From NCBI RefSeq assembly GCF_023347295.1, contig NZ_CP094469.1:1302001-1366000 (forward strand): 64,000 nt of DNA, given 5' to 3'. Origin of the DNA: Faecalibacterium sp. I3-3-33. GTDB taxonomy: Bacteria > Bacillota > Clostridia > Oscillospirales > Ruminococcaceae. The notes under the pieces are model-generated. The model did no database searches. It was not told the origin of the DNA and saw only the letters and a program-made list of their open reading frames with translations. Shown piece after piece: positions 61,010-64,000 of the stretch (its first letter is position 1; every line of letters starts with the position of its first letter). A program made the position numbers and the translations under genes.

Positions 61010-61046
61010 GGGTTCACAAAAAGTGCTTTTTCTTTTCGCCTTTTCA

Positions 61047-61055
61047 TGCTATAAT
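61047..61055 (+). promoter_or_regulatory. Extended -10 promoter of the hydratase gene
   Basis: TGCTATAAT carries the TGn extension; the -35 region (TTTTTC) is poor. Confidence 0.6.
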
Positions 61056-61168
61056 AACAGGTAAATACGGCTTTGCCGTAACAGGGCAGGGCAGGGGCAA
61101 ACCTGCACTGCCGGGGCAATGCCCGCAATTGCGGCGGGCGGGAAATACAAAAAGAGAGGCGAATCGAG

Positions 61169-63445
61169 ATGTTGGATATGATCAAATGCAGCACCGGCGG
61201 TGCGTACTATGCACGCGGAGAGTGGGTCCCCGCAGACGGCAACGCACCCGCAGCACTGGCTGCAAAGGGCTTTGATGCCGCTGCCGTTGCCACGGCTAAG
61301 ACCGGTACCATGGCCTACAATATTATGCAGGCACACAATACCAGCGGCGATGCCGAGAACCTGAAGATCAAGTTTGATGCCATGGCAAGCCATGACATCA
61401 CTTTTGTGGGTATTATCCAGACTGCCCGTGCTTCCGGGCTGGAAAAGTTCCCCATCCCTTATGTGCTCACCAACTGCCACAACAGCCTGTGCGCTGTGGG
61501 CGGCACCATCAACGAGGATGACCACCGCTTTGGCCTGTCCGCTGCCAAAAAGTACGGCGGCATCTTTGTGCCCCCGCACATGGCAGTCATCCACCAGTAT
61601 ATGCGCGAACGCTTTGCCGGCTGCGGCAAAATGATCCTTGGCTCGGACTCCCACACCCGCTACGGCGCACTGGGCACCATGGCCATCGGTGAAGGCGGTG
61701 GCGAGCTGGCAAAGCAGCTGCTGGGCCGCACCTATGATGTTGCTCGCCCGGGCGTGGTGGCTATCTACCTGACCGGCAGTCTGCCGGCGGGCTGCGGCCC
61801 CCACGATGTAGCCATTGCCCTTGTGGGCAAGCTGTTCAAGAGCGGCTACGTCAAAAACAAGGTCATGGAGTTTGTTGGCCCCGGCATTGCCTCCCTGCGG
61901 CAGGATACCCGCAACGCCATTGATGCCATGACCACCGAGACCACCTGCCTGTCCTCCATCTGGGAGACCGATGAGACTACGCAGCGTTTTCTGGCAGTGC
62001 ATGGCCGTGCAGCAGACTATAAAAAGCTTGCACCGGCTGACCTCGCCTACTACGATGGCGTGGTGGAGGTGGATCTTTCTGCCATCCGTCCCATGATCGC
62101 CCTGCCTATGCACCCCTCCAATGCCTTTACTATTGAGGAGCTGAACGCAAATCTGGAGGACATCCTCCACGCCTGCGAGCAGGATGTGCAGAAGCTGATC
62201 GGCCGCAAGGACGTGCAGCTGGATCTGTGCAGCAAGATCGAAAACGGCAAGCTGCGGGTAGATCAGGGTGTCATTGCAGGCTGCGCAGGCGGTCTGTACG
62301 ACAGCATCTACGAGGCTGCTTCCATCCTCAAGGGTCACACCGGCGGCTGCGGCGACTACGCCCTGAGCGTTTACCCCGGCAGCCAGCCCATCATGATGGA
62401 GCTGGTGCGCACCGGCGTCATCGGCGAGCTGATGGCCAGCGGCGCTACCATCCGCACCGCCTTCTGCGGCCCCTGCTTCGGCGCAGGCGATGTGCCCGCT
62501 AACGGCGCACTGTCCATCCGTCACACCACCCGCAACTTCCCCAGCCGTGAGGGCTCTAAGCCCGGCAGCGGCCAGCTGTCCGGTGTGGCACTGATGGATG
62601 CCCGCAGCATTGCAGCCACTACCGCCAACGGCGGCATCCTGACCCCCGCCACCGACATTGACTACGATCCCACCGTGCCGGAGTACCAGTACGATGCTTC
62701 CAGCTACGACACCCGCGTGTATCAGGGCTTTGGCAAGGGCGATTACGACGCCCTGCTCAAGTTCGGCCCCAACATCAAGGACTGGCCAGAGATCGCACCG
62801 CTGGGCGACAACCTGCTGCTGAAGGTGGCTTCTTATATCACCGACCCCGTCACCACCACCGACGAGCTGATCCCCTCCGGCGAGACTTCCTCTTACCGTT
62901 CCAATCCGCTGGGTCTGGCAGAGTTCACCCTCAGCCGCAAGGACCCGGAGTATGTGGGCCGCGCCAAGGCTGTGCAGGCCGAAGAAAACGCCCGCCGCGC
63001 CGGTGCAGGGGACGCCGCCCTGCTGGCAAAAGTGAACGCCGTGCCCGGCTGCGAGCAGCTGAGCTGGAACGATATCCAGATCGCTTCTACCATCTTTGCA
63101 GTCAAGCCCGGTGACGGCTCTGCCCGCGAGCAGGCCGCCAGCTGCCAGCGTGTGCTGGGTGCCGGTGCCAATATCGTTACCGAGTACGCCACCAAGCGTT
63201 ACCGCTCCAACCTGATCAACTGGGGCATGTTGCCCCTGCAGCTGGCAGGTGCCACCCCCTTTGGTCTGGGGGACTATGTGCTCATCCCCAATGTGCGGGA
63301 AGCACTCAAGGGCGATCTGCAGAGCATCAAGGCCTACGTTCTGGGCGATACCGTCAAGGAGTTTGAGCTGTATATGGCTCCGCTCACCACCGACGAACGC
63401 CAGATCCTGGCCGACGGCTGCCTGATCAATTTCTATAAGCACTAA
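61169..63445 (+). CDS. Aconitase-family hydratase (YbhJ-like)
   Basis: A 758-residue member of the aconitase/isopropylmalate isomerase superfamily. It has the Fe-S cysteine region [13 protein letters not shown], the [21 protein letters not shown] motif with family-typical catalytic residues, and the C-terminal swivelling domain ([20 protein letters not shown]). The length and the [10 protein letters not shown] start fit the YbhJ-type hydratase group better than AcnA (~890 residues). It may act as an aconitase; the substrate is unproven. GAGAGGCG lies 7 nt before the ATG. Confidence 0.88.
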   Translation: MLDMIKCSTGGAYYARGEWVPADGNAPAALAAKGFDAAAVATAKTGTMAYNIMQAHNTSGDAENLKIKFDAMASHDITFVGIIQTARASGLEKFPIPYVLTNCHNSLCAVGGTINEDDHRFGLSAAKKYGGIFVPPHMAVIHQYMRERFAGCGKMILGSDSHTRYGALGTMAIGEGGGELAKQLLGRTYDVARPGVVAIYLTGSLPAGCGPHDVAIALVGKLFKSGYVKNKVMEFVGPGIASLRQDTRNAIDAMTTETTCLSSIWETDETTQRFLAVHGRAADYKKLAPADLAYYDGVVEVDLSAIRPMIALPMHPSNAFTIEELNANLEDILHACEQDVQKLIGRKDVQLDLCSKIENGKLRVDQGVIAGCAGGLYDSIYEAASILKGHTGGCGDYALSVYPGSQPIMMELVRTGVIGELMASGATIRTAFCGPCFGAGDVPANGALSIRHTTRNFPSREGSKPGSGQLSGVALMDARSIAATTANGGILTPATDIDYDPTVPEYQYDASSYDTRVYQGFGKGDYDALLKFGPNIKDWPEIAPLGDNLLLKVASYITDPVTTTDELIPSGETSSYRSNPLGLAEFTLSRKDPEYVGRAKAVQAEENARRAGAGDAALLAKVNAVPGCEQLSWNDIQIASTIFAVKPGDGSAREQAASCQRVLGAGANIVTEYATKRYRSNLINWGMLPLQLAGATPFGLGDYVLIPNVREALKGDLQSIKAYVLGDTVKEFELYMAPLTTDERQILADGCLINFYKH

Positions 63446-63459
63446 GGAAGTAACCCACT

Positions 63460-64000
63460 ATGTCCTGTGACCTGCATATCCATTCCACCTGCTCCGACGG
63501 TGCTGTGCCCATTGAGCGGCTGGCACCCATCGCCGCCCGCACCGGGCTGCACGCCATCGCCCTTTCTGACCACGACACCCTGCTCAGCGCCCAGTACGCC
63601 TATGCCCACACCGGGCAGGACGGGGTAGAGCTGATCCCCGCCGTGGAGCTGACCGGCTACGACTTTGAGCGGCAGCATCGGGTGCACCTGCTGTGCTACT
63701 ACCCGGACGTGGACTGCCCGGCGCTGCGGGAGCACTGCGCCATCATGAAGGAGCGCCGCAACGCCTGCGCTTTGCAGAGCGCAAAGGAGCTGGAGCAGCT
63801 GTACTCGCAGTTTACCGCCGACCTTGCGTGGGAGACCACCAAGGCCAGCGGGGTACTGTTCAAAAGCGGGCTGATGCAGGCGCTGGAACTGCTTGGCCTG
63901 ACCGATGGCAGCATCTACGGCGAGACCTACCACAAGCTGTTCGGGTGGAACCCCCGGGGCATCGTGCTGCACTCGCCGGAGTATCTGCCGGTGCGGCAGG
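63460..64000 (+). CDS. PHP-domain phosphoesterase (RNase AM/TrpH type), 3' partial
   Basis: A metal-dependent phosphoesterase cut off by the right edge after about 180 codons. The N-terminus carries the PHP metal motifs DLHIHSTCSDGA and ALSDHDTLLSA, then IPAVELTGYD. In E. coli the related YciV (RNase AM) is a 5'-3' exonuclease that matures rRNA 5' ends. AAGGAAG lies 9 nt before the ATG, 14 nt past the hydratase stop, so the two are co-transcribed. Confidence 0.9.
   Translation, partial: MSCDLHIHSTCSDGAVPIERLAPIAARTGLHAIALSDHDTLLSAQYAYAHTGQDGVELIPAVELTGYDFERQHRVHLLCYYPDVDCPALREHCAIMKERRNACALQSAKELEQLYSQFTADLAWETTKASGVLFKSGLMQALELLGLTDGSIYGETYHKLFGWNPRGIVLHSPEYLPVRQ

Noticed and set aside
61049..63442. 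A 797-codon minus-strand frame opposite the hydratase gene
   Set aside because: The opposite strand encodes a complete aconitase-family protein; the antisense translation has no recognisable domain. Similar long shadows at 48343-49923, 21885-23882, 18905-20551, 9702-11060 and 35737-37332 were dropped for the same reason.

Overview
The window reads as a chromosomal segment of a GC-rich, low-GC-lineage Firmicute of the class Clostridia. It most resembles Faecalibacterium prausnitzii or a close Oscillospiraceae/Ruminococcaceae relative. That assignment is inferred from Clostridial gene orders (mazG-hup-rqcP-yabP-yabQ-divIC-yabR, SRP RNA-dnaX-ebfC-recR), GC-rich codons, consensus SigA promoters with 16-18 bp spacers, and an imperfect palindromic intergenic repeat. 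No database search was run.

Layout. 1-5.8 kb: a rel-dtd-MBL hydrolase-hemZ-nucleoside kinase operon, with rel cut by the left edge. 5.9-9.7 kb: a zinc-ribbon protein, then the mazG/HU/rqcP/yabP/yabQ/divIC/S1-protein run known from Bacillus. 9.7-14.8 kb: an RNA methyltransferase, a DUF5685-like protein with a membrane partner, and glmS behind a glmS ribozyme. 14.8-21.5 kb, minus strand: a lipoprotein and a peptide-export locus (C39-peptidase ABC exporter, GyrI-like protein, HlyD adaptor, Ig-like surface protein) with a terminator in its leader. 21.6-25.6 kb: tRNA-Asn, typA and a beta-CASP nuclease. 25.7-28.7 kb: a small accessory island after tRNA-Ala, holding a branched palindromic cassette, an AT-rich peptidase E and a large serine recombinase. 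28.9-35.5 kb: tRNA-Gly, a PH-domain protein, a PBP4B-like serine hydrolase, an MFS carrier, an MscS channel and FMN-riboswitch-controlled ribU. 35.5-42.6 kb: repeats, a MATE pump, an MraY-like transferase, a folate one-carbon group (folD-like, fchA, MTHFS, divergent glyA) and a corrinoid adenosyltransferase. 42.6-46.9 kb, minus strand: type-4 uracil-DNA glycosylase, P-loop ATPase and a nuclease-helicase fusion. 47-52.3 kb: pta, SRP RNA, dnaX-ebfC-recR, smpB and tmRNA. 52.4-64 kb: DUF1836, DegV, cardiolipin synthase, a repeat lipoprotein, an amino-acid ABC importer, a second MATE pump, an aconitase-family hydratase and a PHP protein cut by the right edge.

Most of the window is core metabolism and information processing. 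The least ordinary parts are the FolD-like enzyme that lacks both cyclohydrolase signature residues beside a separate FchA, the C39 exporter locus with no visible substrate, the multi-hairpin cassette in the recombinase island, and the recombinase frame that runs through its own terminator into the dispersed repeat.
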